A stretch of DNA of 64,000 nt from Trichobilharzia szidati (Eukaryota > Platyhelminthes > Trematoda > Strigeidida > Schistosomatidae): contig OX235279.1 in NCBI GenBank assembly GCA_944472155.2, forward strand, positions 50,813,564 through 50,877,563, given 5' to 3'. The translations under genes and the position numbers were made by a program. Under the pieces are notes generated by a model. That model was not told where the DNA came from. It did not search any database and saw only the letters and a program-made list of their open reading frames with translations. Shown one piece after another: positions 23,673 to 35,104 of the stretch. The stretch's first letter is position 1; each line of letters opens with the position of its first letter.

Positions 23673-26600
23673 AGTCCACAGTGCACCGTGATGGTGAGCT
23701 ACCTAGAATGGTGGCCATATTGCAAACATGACTGATAGAATTCAGTCTGCAAGAAAGATAAGACTAGACACATTACTCACTAGTGTCCAATAAAAATGAG
23801 TCCCATTTTACGCTGAAATAAATGTCATCTGTAGCATATTTACTAATAATACTTGTTGAAATATTCTGGAAACTGACTCGAAAGTAAAAAAACATCCTGC
23901 AGAAAAAAATGACACTTTACTTTTGGAAGCAATCCATCATTTCTTTCTCTTTCACAACTATCTACTAATCCTCAGCTTTCATTAAAATATTTCCCAATTG
24001 AGTGTGACTGCATAAACAGTCATGCGCGCAATAATATTATTTCATATAACAGAAGCTGCGTAAGAAGTTTAATTATGTTTCCAGTTTTGATTAATCACAT
24101 ATTTTAACAAAACATCTATTTGATTGACAATGTTATGAAAGAGGAAGTAATCAAGCCTGCTTTTGCCTGGAGCAGTAGTTAAAAGCAATATTTAGCTTAC
24201 AAGTTCGAAGCTTGTAGTTAACTATTACAAGGTAGAAAAACAAGGAAATAGAATGCAATTAGTCGAATAATTAAAAAATAGCTAACAAACAATAAATACA
24301 TCAACAGAAACAGTGAGACAAATAGTGTTTTCCTGATCTTAATTAGTTTCCATTTCATAATGAGACATTTTGACTAATTTTATTTACAGTTTTCAATGTC
24401 ATCATGTATACCATGCCTAAATGTTTAGTGGATTTCGTTTTTATTATATGCATCACAGTGGTGAACTTGCAGCTTCAGTCATGAGAACATAGTGGACTAT
24501 ACTTAAATAAGAAGTTGCTGACTAAGAAAGCTAACGGTACATCCCCTAAGTCAAATTTATTCCTAAGATGCTGTTGGCTTTGTCCAGTAATTAGTGGTGA
24601 ACAGCTTACAAGCGTGAAACATGAGTCACTGAAATTGAAATAATCCACAACGATAATGACTAATCGCTCTGCAAACTGCACACTTGATCTATACGCAGAT
24701 TTCCATCATTGATAACTCAATGAATGAATGTAAGGAAAGCCATCTTTCAACTAAATCTACGATAAAAGGATTAAAAAGGTTGAGAAGATTAAAGGTTTTG
24801 AGAAGATCTACAACTGACAACTTAAAATTTACACAAGTGGTTTAGGACACTGTAGGTACAACAGTTGATGGAATTCGAAAACTTATGAATGAGTATGCAG
24901 TTTATTTACAAATAAAATAAAATTGTAATGTAATTTTATCTGCCGTCTCCGGAATTAATATCTAATAATAGGAAAGATACATAGTTTTATGATGTCAGTA
25001 TGCCAATACAAACTCTTTCAGCAGTGGATGACATCTACGAGTAGGTTTGAATATCCTGTATTTTTATACTGTTGATTGTCTGGGATTCAGTATTCAAGTA
25101 TCTGTTACTTCTACACAGCTTCCGGACGATCATTTCATTGCTACAGCTACATTTATACAGTAATCAAACTTTTTACATCCAATTAGTTTCAAAGGTTGGT
25201 GATTTCCATTGTCATTCAAAAAAGGTATATTTCGTCGCAAATAGACATCACTTAGATAACTATTAAAAACTAGGGTGCTCTACATGACTGTTTTGTCTTA
25301 GTTTTTGACTAATCAATGTTAGGCATCCATGATATCACCGGCTACCTAGCCCAAGACTTTCGGGTTACTATGCGAGCACTTTGTCATTAAGTCAGTGGAT
25401 TGGAACGCAAATGGCTCAAAGATTCTGACTAGTTTTCTGTGGTTTTCTATTGTTCTCTAAGTGAGATAGGTTTGTGATAAAATATACTTGAATATTAATC
25501 AAATTTCTTCAGAGTCAACAGGTTAAAATATCTGCGTACATAGATGTTACATTTATCAAACTTTGTGTAGAACAAAATTTATGTAACATGTGAATTTTCT
25601 CATGTTCAGGAAATATTTTGAGCTGAAATGGTAAAAGCACACCATCCCCATTTGATGTGAATAAGCAAATAAACAGTGTAGTATGTACTTAAGCATTTGT
25701 TTTTTTTTTTTTTTTGAAAATGTATGAGGAATATTCAGAAAGTAGCAAATCAACATTCCTTGAAGTTGTTATTAGTGATTGGTTGATGGATTACTAAATT
25801 ATTATTGGTCATGCTGCAGTACATATGATTACGACTCATGGTCACAGACAAATAAATTGAAGAGCTATCGGAGCTGTGTAATGGAAAAACAATTATTTGT
25901 TATTATTAAATGAATACATTTCAAGGAATTTTAGGTTAGTTTGCTTGTTTGTTTTTTCTATAAAGTTTACTGCCTTACTGAAACACATAAAGACTTACTA
26001 ATCTGGTTAAAATTCATCTAGACTCTGTACAGTTCACAAATATTTTAGAAAGTGATAATAGATCTTCAGATAGCTATACAATATTATTTACTTTGTCTGA
26101 AATTTTACCAGTCAGCGCTAATTTTTCCAAGATGGTTACCTAACTTTTTCGGTGTCCTATGTTTTGGTCAGTGTTTAAAATGACTAATGGACTATCGAAT
26201 GTCTAAAAAACCTGTAAAAATTGAATGTTTTCTTCACTGTTGTGTACACATTAACTACACATTAACATTAACCCCAGACATGGCGTTTGAACCCGTTATG
26301 TAGGATGCTTGCAATTGTGTAATAATGTCTTTCCTGTGGCTTACTCTGGTAGTGTTAAATTTCATTTTGCACTATACAGTAATTTTTTTAACCAGCCTTA
26401 TCACCAACATTTAAATAAGCGATTCTTACTAATTTTACTGTCGATATGTAAAAGACAGTTTAGACGCTGCAGTATTAATTACAGTTGATACTTACCGATC
26501 CTATAAAAGACTTTCTGGATTTAAAATGAGGAATTCGAAGAAAAGCATTTCTTAAATAAAGTAGCTTAAAATCTGTGGGATGTTTTGAAAAAAGTTAGTG

Positions 26601-27439
26601 TAGTTGCCTAGATTTATTATCACTAAACAGCAAGATTAAATGGCCTGCTTTGCAAGTAAAATCAACCTAATTTTGTTTAAGTAAGCAAAACTGACAAAAT
26701 TAGTTTAGTGTAAAAGCGTTGCACAGTATTTCTAATTCTCAATCTAACACAGTTATATATTCAATCAGGTTTGCACGTCAAAACTTTGAGGTATTTGAGT
26801 AGGACTGCCACCAGAAAATTGTACGAAAAAGGTTTACATTTCAGGGCGCTACATTTATAGTACACACCATACATCAGTAGGTTGTTTGAAATCTTGAGAA
26901 TGTTAAAAAAACAGTGACTGTTTTAATTATTAAGCAAATAAATGCTTTGTTTTAAAGAATAATGTTTTTCTATAACCAAATGTGAATGAAGAATATAGGT
27001 TTCAGTGACACATGAAAGGTGTTAATTCTATTCAACGAACGGTCTAATGATCTTTACGGCAATTTTTTTATTATTTCTGTTTCGTAATCGTAAGTGCTTA
27101 TGTTTATTACATGCATTGATGACTGAGTGTCATTTAGAGTCAGTTTTTATGCAAACTCTTTTTAGTTGTAAAGTGTTACTGACAAGCGAACAAAACTAAC
27201 GCTCGAATGTTGGGAGTAATCAGAGTGTAACCTTATTAGTATCTAAAGGAGCAATACTGAGGTAGTTAACTTTAACTGCTTGTATACTTTTATTCAACTT
27301 TTTGACACAATTTTTACTAGTCACACTACACCACTTATTAAACCAGAAAATCAGAATATATATATAAACCAAAACTAACAAACAGGCACTTATACTAGAA
27401 AATTAACTTAGAAATAGTTTCTTTTCAAAATAAGATGAT
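23673..27439. other. AT-rich non-coding gap
   Basis: Nothing recognised. A run of T at 25699-25715 and short frames without motifs. Confidence 0.45.
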
Positions 27440-27690
27440 GCCACTGAATGATAATTTGAGTTTAATCGGACACGCAATGAGCAGACTGCTGAGTGGAATC
27501 ACACACCAGACAGTTGAATGTGTGAAGCGAACGGATAACGGCAATTTCAGTGTCTAAGGATGACATGGTGGAGATTAAAGCTTATGAGCAATCGTGGGAC
27601 CAGCTAAATAGGACTTTAGGGGACAGGATGAATTCGGGATATACTGTTGAAGCCTTATTCTCCACTCAGTATCCAAAGGAATAGTAAAAA
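27440..27690 (+). mobile_element. RTE-4: short RTE LINE 3' terminal fragment
   Basis: Matches the RTE 3' terminus: IGHAMSRLLSGITHQ at about 27458, AWxQL-like remains near 27590, and the end CTCCACTCAGTATCCAAAGG before AATAGTAAAA. Compare the ends of RTE-1 and RTE-3. Several stops; a dead 5'-truncated copy. Confidence 0.6.
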
Positions 27691-29074
27691 ATACTGAATG
27701 TAATGACGATAAAAAATGATTGTCTACATAAAGCCGCTGAATGATAATAAGTTCATGTCTATTACCTGTAGAAGCTATTGTGTTAGAAAACATTTATGGA
27801 AACTAGAGATGTGGTTCACTTTAGAGTGATCGACTGTAAGTTAACATCAGTCATAAAAACGAGCTTGCCATCCAGTATGCAAAAAATGAAATGAAGGGAT
27901 TTGAAAGATGCAGAATCGTTATTGTTTACCTGTAAAATATGCGACAAATTTAACACCAAATAACTCTGTATATCTTCTACTTACCTATAACTTACTGCTG
28001 TTGAAACCAGACAGTGAGAATGTTTTGAACCGTGAGTGTCATAAACAAAGAAAAATAAGTACATTTGCAAGATAAATGAAGCTCACATTTTACTTCAAGG
28101 CTTTCCTCCACCTGCTAACAGCCTTTCCATTCTTCTCACCCTCTCCTGTTAGACTTTACATCACGTTTTGCATAAATAAACTCTGCCTGTTCAATAAATA
28201 AGTATCTTGTATGCATACCTTTTTGGTTCATTACTACGCTAAGAATTATGAAATGCTTTCAGCAGTCGATGATGAAAATAGCTGTGAAACAGAAAATATG
28301 TGAGCTGTTTTCATGATGATAAATACATTCATTCTAGCTTTGTTTAAACTAATCAGGCGGATCTGGTATATGAAATAAGCATGTTATGTTAAGCGATTGA
28401 AACTAATCTGATATATTTATGAATAAAGTAATTTGTTCTAAATACACCACCTTGGAAAATAATACTTTATCTCTGTATGACACTGTAGGCCAAAACATCT
28501 TTTGTTCTGTCTTCCGTCTGTTGATATAAAAGCCTGTCAGCCATCGATACTGTATTATTGCCCAGCTTTGAAGTGATACGGCCAATACTTTTATGCATAT
28601 TACTCGATTGATTTCAGTCTGACACAGTGATAATCACTCATAATACGGATGAAAAGATCAAGGAGCGAATATGCCACCTGAAGTGTCGATTTTATGTATT
28701 GTTCTTACCGGATCTATATATATGTATATATGATTACATTTCTCATGGTGAAATTCCCAATAACTTCTGACAAAGTAGCAGAGACGTACAAAATTTTCAA
28801 AATACCGAATGATTAAGAAGAGATTACAAGTGTTTTTTAAAATAAAAGCAGAACTTTCGAATTGTTGCGTTTATCTGTAGAAACGATTGCATTTGAGTAT
28901 ATATCAAAATTCTACTTGTAGAAATGTCGTCCATTATCTTTACTTTTGTTTGATAGTCTTAATTTTTTCATATATGAGTTGTAAGAGGAAATAAATGCGG
29001 TGTTTTATTCTTATGCAATTTTCGGTAAACAACTAATATTTAAAACAATTAGTCCTTTTAATAAATTTGGATGG
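27691..29074. other. AT-rich non-coding gap
   Basis: Nothing recognised beyond short TA runs (about 28719-28731). Confidence 0.5.
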
Positions 29075-29905
29075 TGATATTAGAAGATGGAGATTATCTG
29101 AAAAATGTTGTGATGTAATTACGCAATACATGTGATCTCTCACACATTTACTTGTCAAGTTAATTCACTTTTGAGAAATAAAGGTCAATTAAAATACACA
29201 AAGCGACAAAAAGGATTTAAGAATAATAAGAACAATTAAAACTACCTTTGGTTATTTAATCAGATAATGATTAATTACCGAGGTAGGTTGAGAGTAATAA
29301 CAAATTGTTTTTATCCACACGGGTTGGAGGGCGGGTCTTAAGTTTACGAACAGTTATCGCGTCAGCGTACTTCAATAAGTGCCCATCACTGTTTTTAAAA
29401 GTAACATTCAAATCTGTCTTAACATCAGTCTTCTTCATATCGATTAGATATTTAGCTGTATACAAAGTCATATGTCTGTGGTTCACTTGTAGAACACTGG
29501 ACAACCACCCTAGTTGTCCGGGGTTCGATCCCCGGTCGGTGCATACCTTTAGCTCCGTTAGCCGGTACTAAGCCAGGCAAGAAAAGAAGGCTGGGCAATA
29601 GGCTGGCAGCCAAACTCCGTAAAAAAGATACCACTGCTGCTGAAACTTCGAAAGCTCCAGCTTGAAGCCTAATGCTCTACTGAGAACGTTAACGAATAAA
29701 GTATAGACGAAGTTGGTAGTCTACTACTTGTGTCTATCGATTTCCCATAGTTAATTATTCCTAAATCCTTTTTGTCACTTTGTGTATTTCAGCTGGCCTT
29801 TACTTTCCATATATAAATTGGATTGACAAGTAAATATGTTGCGAAATGTATTGCGCAAACACATCACATTTTCAGATAATCTCTGTCTTCTTATGATAGT
29901 ATTGA
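29075..29905 (-). mobile_element. PLE-C: nuclease fragment with inverted arms, SINE inside
   Basis: On the minus strand: right arm (29905-29752), a short unassigned piece, SINE B1 (29712-29470), the C-terminal part of a PLE GIY-YIG nuclease (about 29462-29290: TAKYLIDMKKTDVKTDLNV, HLLKYADAITVRKLK, NLLLL), then the 3' arm (29237-29075). The two arms are diverged inverted copies: both contain GAGATTATCTGAAAA, a CGCAATACAT block, TTTACTTGTCAA, and ACACAAAG.GACAAAAAGGAT on the same strand sense. The protein matches PLE-A most closely in its helix block. This is a very short, 5'-truncated PLE with the same inverted-end design as PLE-B and PLE-H. Confidence 0.7.
29470..29712 (+). mobile_element. 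SINE B1: tRNA-derived SINE with RTE-like tail
   Basis: tRNA-like head with A box TGGTTCACTTG and perfect B box GGTTCGATCCC (about 29522-29532). The anticodon-arm-like hairpin ACAAC-CACCCTA-GTTGT and a T-arm-like CCGGGGTTCGATCCCCGG are intact, suggesting descent from a tRNA, perhaps glycine. A body of about 100 bp follows, then a tail GCTTGAAGCCTAATGCTC resembling the 3' end of the RTE LINEs (RTE-7: GCTGAAGCCCTATGTTCC). It sits inside PLE-C. Confidence 0.75.
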
Positions 29906-31884
29906 AATAGCTGGAAATAATTTAGAGAAGCCTACTTTCAGCTAGTATTCGACTGGTTGTATGATCATATAACAGTTTTGGTTGAAGTTTCTTTCGTTCT
30001 GTCTGTTTTACGTAAAGTCGAGAATGCTTTTAGTAAAAAATGCAATTTTCAGGGAATGCAGTCAACTTCGTCGTGCTCATTTGGTGTGCAGTTTGCTGTA
30101 CATTCATGTTATCGGCTGGAAAACAGTTGAATAAGAATAATAGTGCTCAACATATATTTTTGGAGTTACTTTTTAATATAAATGAGTGGATATTACTCAT
30201 TATCATCAAATCACAAGTGGTGCACTGAGCTTTTGGTTCTCATAAATTATGTGAAAGATTTTCGATTTTTAAAAGTCTTGGAGATGTAATTGTGTACGTA
30301 TATTGTAAGGTGGTTGTGTTCCGAAATAGGAATGTTGTCTCATTCTGAGACTCGAAATGTATTGAATTACTGGTATCACACATGTATATGTGTGCCCTTT
30401 AGCTACACATTATGTTGGATGAATTCTTAGGACACATTGCTAGATACTATTTAGAAAAAGTGAAGAATATAGGAATGTTTATTTTTAAATAAGTAGTATA
30501 TAGGTTACTTATACCAAAGGCAATCCAATATACTTCCTTACAGAACTAAGTGGGAATAAGCTTATCAATTTTAGTCCTATCAATATCTAGAACTAGAGCA
30601 ATCAATCAGTACAACTTTGCGAATTCAGAAAGGACTTTGAATAATAATAATAATAATAAGCATCTGTTTTGAGAGAAATCATTGGCTACATGAGCTGAAT
30701 GATGACTTATCTTATTATGGCTAACTGTATTTTAGGAGCAATTACGTTTCACTTTGCTTTGTAGACTGTGAATACCATAAGCTGTCTTAAACTCGCTGTA
30801 TTTAAGAAATTGAAAAAAATAACAGTATAACTTGTAATTCCGTGTGATTTGTGATTTTATTCGCTGAGATAAAAGTAGGTTCTGATTTAAAATGTTGTGT
30901 TGTTTAACTGTTACTGGTGAGAAAACATTTTAGCGCAGTTTTTAAACTGCCTCCATAAATCAATTATAATTTGTTATTTCTACTAATTTCCTGACTAATG
31001 AAAGAAATCTATCTTGATGGACAAATTAATCTTCATTTTTTACCCAGAAAAATAAACTGAGTAAATTCAGTTAGATTAATTCGATCTTGTATGTGGGTTT
31101 TAGAAATAAATCAATAACAACAATAAAATAATTTACAGGTACAAAGTAACGCTGTAAAAGAAAATTCTAAATTGTGGCAAGTTGACAAGTTTTCACATTC
31201 CCCCTACAATGATGCAAATAGGACAGTATTAAAGTAAGCTGATAAAAATCTAATTCTTACTCATGACAACAGTTGCAACTCAGTTGTATGAAAATACATC
31301 TGTCTTTGAAATGCTGATAAATACTTTTAATTCGTTAACAAATTTATTTTGTTATAATAAGTGAGCATATCTGGCTGTTGAAGGCCAAGTTTTCACGTGT
31401 CAAGTGGATTACATGACAGGATAAAATGTATAATATATAAAATCGACAAATTTAATTGATTGAATTAAGAAGAAGAAAACTAGTGTTCCTAGTAAAAGAA
31501 TGAGACCAAATTCTGTCAAATAATGACTGCTTCTCAAAACTACAAGATAAGGTGAAGAAAAGAACATAACTCTTGTTAATCGAATGATAAAGGTATGCTA
31601 TCTTTACTGTTCATACTTCCACATGCGAGAATAAGAAAGTTTTCATTCTGCTCATCTAAAACAAACGGATATTTATTAGTTTCTTGACTAAAATGAATCA
31701 CCGAGGTAAAATTTATGCGAATGTTTACTGTGGTCACTGAATCAATGATACCATACCTTATACTTCTCCTCTGAGTTTAACACAATAAGTTATGCCATAT
31801 TTCTGATTATGCAGTTTTGTGTGAGGTAGTTAACAACTAGTTCACAGTATATAGCAAATATCTATTATCAATTATCGGTTTGTA
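29906..31884. other. AT-rich gap with (AAT)n microsatellite
   Basis: (AAT)6 at 30641-30659. A 62-codon frame at 30040-30228 begins with a hydrophobic stretch that could pass for a signal peptide, but nothing else supports a gene. Confidence 0.4.
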
Positions 31885-32035
31885 GAGATTTGATTGATTG
31901 GTTACAGGATTTCATCATGAGCTGACATCGGTTAGAGAACCATTGGAAAACTAGGACGAAACAGCTGTCCAGTACTTCCAGATGGTTTTCCAATGGTTCT
32001 CTAACCAATGTCAGCTCGTGATGAAATCCTGTAAG
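31885..32035. mobile_element. SINE C3: fold-back copy of a hammerhead-type SINE tail
   Basis: Two copies of the SINE C tail face each other: 31903-31951 and 31985-32033 are inverted copies with 47 of 49 matching. The 33-bp spacer contains AGGACGAAACAGCTGTCC, the 3' half of a hammerhead as in SINE C1 and C2. The left arm continues outward with TTTGATTGATTGGTT, as in SINE C2 (TTTGATTGACTGGTT). The layout fits one SINE whose 3' part was inverted during insertion (twin priming). Confidence 0.8.
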
Positions 32036-32094
32036 CGATATATCTTTTTAATTTGATTAAAGATGCTTATTACAAATTTCAGTAGACTGATTAT

Positions 32095-32138
32095 TGAACA
32101 ACAATTTCTCGATAATTTTCGGTAACTTCATCAGATTC
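32095..32138 (-). ncRNA. degenerate hammerhead-like motif, PLE-D 3' end
   Basis: Minus strand: CTGATGA (32134-32128), AGTTACC, GAA (32120-32118), AATT with a distal AATT that can pair, then G where U-H requires a non-G base. The CUGANGA and GAA blocks are intact, but there is no stem II and the cleavage position looks wrong. It lines up in position and sequence with the PLE-H terminus. Confidence 0.3.
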
Positions 32139-33589
32139 TGTAGTGATATATTCATAGTAGTTAAATAATTATTGTCACTGACTACACTAGTGTTTTAAAT
32201 AACATTGAACCAATGAGATCAACAGGTTACAGCTCAAAGCATGTGTATATGCGATAACATGGATAAGCTAAGGAAAACAATGCATAATTAATGAATTTAT
32301 AGATTTCACAGAGGACCAAGGTAGCAGTAATGGCTGGAACTATTTTTTTGTACTCAGAGTTCCAGCTGTTTTAAGCGAATCGCCATGGCTTTTAATGTTT
32401 GCAGTATTCAGTATCTAGATCGCTTTCGATTTATTTTGTACTCGATAGATGATAGGAAACAGAAAACTGTTCAACTCTGGCCTAACAGCCTGTTTGGACC
32501 AGGTGATCTAATTCAGAACTGTTAAGGATTTTTACACGACCTTTATTTAGCCACACTGTTACCGAGGACGAGAAACTAAGTTCCTACCATGATGGTCAAT
32601 ATAACTGGCTCCACTGAAGCATCTAAATTGACAGATACAATATTGTCTTTAAATTTCGGAATCACAACCCGGCGTTTGTTAGATAGGACCTACTGCTTAC
32701 TGGTATTAAGAGTTCTTTGAGTTAATTCTCCCTAACCTGTCAGTTATTACTTCGCTATGTAACTTCTAGATTGTGGTTACGTATAATAAGGCTTCTTGTT
32801 TACGGGGTATTGATCTTATTATTCGTTAAATAGTCAATCCTTTTAACTCTTAATAATTTAACACCTGTTATTTGCGATTTATGTTAATGTTAATTCCTAT
32901 CAATTACTCTTTGTCATCACGAAAGGGTATATTCAAATCTTTATTGTTATTAATATTTTTGTATTGTTCAGGTTGTAAGCAGTTGAGAAATATCCTCAAA
33001 ATAATAGAGAATGAGGTCATATTATCCAGATACATTTGTCGTTTATGCTTTGTTCATTTCTTTTTGATCTTCTTTGTCATGTATTTCCCTATGAACTTTT
33101 ATGGATATCTATTCTCATTTAAGGTATTATATACAGTCATAAGTTAGTCTTCAATCCCATCTTCTGAACATTTAGCTCTGACTCTATAGCTAAGAATCCT
33201 TAACAAATTTCTCTTGTACTGGAGTGGAAAAAAGCTATGGAAATGTGTATACTGTCCTGTTGATGCACATTCCGTAGGTAAATTTCTTTTTATATTACCG
33301 TTTGGTCTTCTTATGAGAAGGGCATCTGAGAAGACAATCTTCTTTTAAGATTCTTTTTCACATGTGAATTCGATATCTGATGAACCTCATTGAAGTTAGC
33401 TATTATCGCAAGCCTATCCAGGTGACATTCACAAAAGACGAATGTAGCATCTGTGTGTGTGTGATAAAATCGTTTAAAAGACCATTTTCTACTTTATTTA
33501 GAAGGAAACCTGCTAACAAGGGACGGAATGATGTCACCCCATATTGATGTCAGTGGAATTCACCACTAAATTTAAAGCCTAATTTCATG

Positions 33590-34240
33590 ACATCATTCCG
33601 TCTCTAATTTCCAACTTTGTTAAATCTTGCATTCTGCCTATACTTCTTTACTGCTCCCCCTTAATCTTTCCTGGGCTACTTGAGAAAGATTTCGTTATAC
33701 TTCGAAGTGTACTAAAAGCCATCAGGTGGGCGAGCTGCATGTTGCTAAACCAACTTGTTAATACTATTGTAGGTAGACACTCGGATCCTGCAAGAAATTA
33801 GCAAATATTATCTTGTCACACTCTGAGCATTCTCCATATACACAACTCTTTCCTGGCATCTCATCGGATAAAACTAGAAGCAACTATGGAAGACTGTATG
33901 CTCGAACGACTAAGTAAATAATCTCTACAACACCTTACTTAGCACAAATTTTATGAGGTGAGAAAAGTGTGAGGCAGGAAATTACCAACTTAATGTGGAA
34001 TTCTAAGTAAACAGCCCTACTTTTTTCATTGTTACACTGTTGTAAATATTTTCACTTGGTTTAATTTTATACTCATTTCCCGACTGAACAACATTATCAT
34101 TGTTGTGAATTCTCTGTTGTAATTATTGCCCTTGTAATGAGAAAGTTAGATGCGATGCTGTACTACAAGCTGAAAATTCCATATTTGTATAGAAAGTACT
34201 GTGTGTAATAAAGCTGTTATTATTATTATTATCATTACAG
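33590..34240 (+). mobile_element. CR1-2: CR1-like LINE 3' fragment inserted in PLE-D
   Basis: Starts with SLISNFVKSCILPILLYCSP (33600-33660), then FPGLLEKDFVILRSVLKAI, NQLVNTIVGRHSD, and a 3' UTR ending GCTGAAAATTCCATATTTGT ... AATAAAGCTG(TTA)n at 34240. It is the same family as CR1-1. PLE-D coding sequence lies on both sides in the opposite orientation, so the LINE jumped into an existing PLE. The tail resembles the 3' end of SINE A. Confidence 0.8.
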
Positions 34241-35104
34241 TTTAGTAACAATTCTCTAAGCAATTCTATTGAGATGGCAACTTTTACTGACTTATTTATT
34301 TGTTGTCCAATGCTCTCAGCCGTTTCAGTGAGAGGTACATTTGTGAATACAGATGTTACATCAAAATATATAATAGTTTTATCTTCAATGGTTATATCTT
34401 TAATTCTATCTGTGAATACAAAAGCACCTCTTTCACCCCATATTTCACTATCTGTTGATGTAAACGTCTTAGAATAATTATATCATCTATCTAATTAAAT
34501 CCAGTTTTGCATGTCTAGAATGCATCTTAACGTCACTTCAGGTTTGTGAAATTTCGGTAGGTGGTATAGTCTTAGTGTGTGTGTGTGTCCCCTTGGGTCG
34601 GAGTGCATCATACAAACTTGCAGGAATCATATGCTCTTCCTTCAGTTTCTCTTGTCAAATCTAGTTACTTCATTCTCTATTTTATTATTATTTTCCCTTC
34701 TCCAGTTTTCGAAACTTCTGTTTATCCCTCGATATCATTCATCTCTGTAATATAATTATTTCTGTCAAGGATGACTACTCCTCATTCCTTATCAAGTTTG
34801 TAATTACCAGTATTCTGTCATTTGTCAATCTGTGTCCGTTTGTCAGAAAACGTTTTCAATCATGCTTACTTTTTTCATATTGATAACATCGAATTGCCAG
34901 ACTGAACTTGAAGCGTTCTAGTTCCAGGCTAGAGGGTGGAACTGCATCCCTTATTTGACTACATACATTTTCGAATTTAATATATGTATTCATGTGACTG
35001 GTTTGTTTGAGTCTATCGCGGGAGCTAGTAGAGTTGAAATTGGCTCGGTTTTGTCCAGTAGACTTAAAGTATAGAAATCTTGATTCATGTACTACTCCAT
35101 ACAT

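Larger units (their letters stand above)
32095..35104 (-). mobile_element. PLE-D: near-complete but decayed PLE split by a CR1 insertion
   Basis: Read on the minus strand from 35104: N-terminal region (FENVCSQIRDAVPPSSLELE), an RPDKG-like block degraded to KLDKE then GVVILDRNNYITEM (about 34810-34750), LYHLPKFHKPEVTLRCI (near 34570), motif A IYFDVTSVFTNVPLTE (about 34385-34335), then CR1-2 interrupts. It resumes at 33536 with INMG, PSLVSRFLLNKVENGLL, GQYTHFHSFFPLQYKRN (about 33260-33210), nuclease GASYI (near 32615), VWLNKGRVKILNSSELDHL, and the C-terminal block ILQTLKAMAIRLKQLEL (about 32420). The 3' end carries a hammerhead-like core at 32134-32128. Catalytic YxDD is not recognisable. Many stops and frameshifts. 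Confidence 0.75.

Noticed and set aside
29470..29543. tRNA gene (good A and B boxes)
   Set aside because: It is followed by a SINE body and an RTE-like tail and lies inside PLE-C; the anticodon loop lacks the usual U before the anticodon. tRNA-derived SINE, not a functional tRNA.
30040..30228. Secreted small protein or micro-exon gene start (hydrophobic N-terminus)
   Set aside because: Single short frame without splice context, conservation or downstream exons.
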